Below, in pieces: positions 63,924-64,000 of a DNA stretch of 64,000 bases; within the stretch, counting starts at the first letter, position 1, and every line of letters starts with the position of its first letter. A model generated the notes under the pieces. The model searched no databases. It saw only the letters and a program-made list of their open reading frames with translations, and was not told where the DNA came from. The position numbers were made by a program, and so were the translations under genes. Origin of the DNA: Brachyspira pilosicoli (GTDB lineage: Bacteria > Spirochaetota > Brachyspiria > Brachyspirales > Brachyspiraceae); contig NZ_JAWLPU010000001.1 in NCBI RefSeq assembly GCF_036997485.1, positions 310,001 through 374,000 on the forward strand, in the 5' to 3' direction.

Positions 63924-64000
63924 TATGAAATTTATAAAAAAATAATAGTTTTATTTTTTTATAAAATACTATATACTATTTTTATAAATTTTACATTAAG

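Overview
This window looks like a chromosome segment of an anaerobic spirochaete of the genus Brachyspira. The DNA is very AT-rich, with proteins full of Asn, Ile and Lys. A lone 16S rRNA gene has no 23S or 5S gene beside it, and exported proteins and lipoproteins with short basic signal peptides are frequent. An lpxD gene implies an outer membrane with lipid A-type lipid. The genus call is from memory of gene content and rRNA layout; no database was searched. I saw no tRNA, CRISPR array, IS transposase or prophage.

Layout. 1-14700 is mostly minus-strand housekeeping and envelope genes: a cut-off DUF362 gene, a FecR-domain exported protein, ligA, a TPR protein, a family 5 substrate-binding lipoprotein, aroB, DUF3800, an OPT transporter and a PepD dipeptidase, with apt on the plus strand. 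A frameshifted antitoxin-like remnant lies at 3602-3815. 15276-23118 is plus strand: class II aldolase, a 30-residue basic protein, a lipoprotein SAM hydrolase homologue, type 4 uracil-DNA glycosylase, then an ankyrin protein, an LPP20-like exported protein and a giant DUF4132 protein. 25034-29650 is a regulatory cluster rpoN-hpf-ptsN-hprK-mnmA. 30063-39720 holds lpxD, a DMT transporter, a DUF305 lipoprotein, a TPR/Mrr-like membrane protein, a thymidine kinase, a FAH-family enzyme, an outer-membrane-type protein, a SurA-like chaperone and rplU-prp-rpmA. 39887-45212 is minus: an orphan RND pump, a radical SAM protein and smpB.

45295-55047 is a coherent nucleoside/ribose salvage locus: a divergent LacI regulator, two nucleoside hydrolases, a BMP-type lipoprotein with its NupO-like ATPase and two permeases, a DMT permease and a ribokinase. 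A palindrome sits just upstream of the operon promoter. Imported nucleosides would be split to base plus ribose; ribokinase would phosphorylate the ribose, and apt (5934) could use adenine. 55239-56325 is a tandem family of exported GYGRGYG proteins, the last carrying a Spy/CpxP-like tail. A vWA protein and the 16S gene (minus strand) with its promoter, leader hairpins and terminator follow. The right end carries a winged-helix-like protein, a remarkable lysine-rich/transmembrane/LysM protein and a YkgJ-type cysteine cluster protein.

Most notable unexplained structure: a dispersed intergenic element (five loci here) built of two hairpins whose stems differ by compensatory changes, always with the same end facing the 3' end of the adjacent gene; a second intergenic family; a likely leaderless rpoN; an MnmA homologue lacking its second catalytic cysteine; a Prp protease beside an L27 with no cleavable extension; and the lysine-rich LysM protein, which could link nucleoid and envelope.
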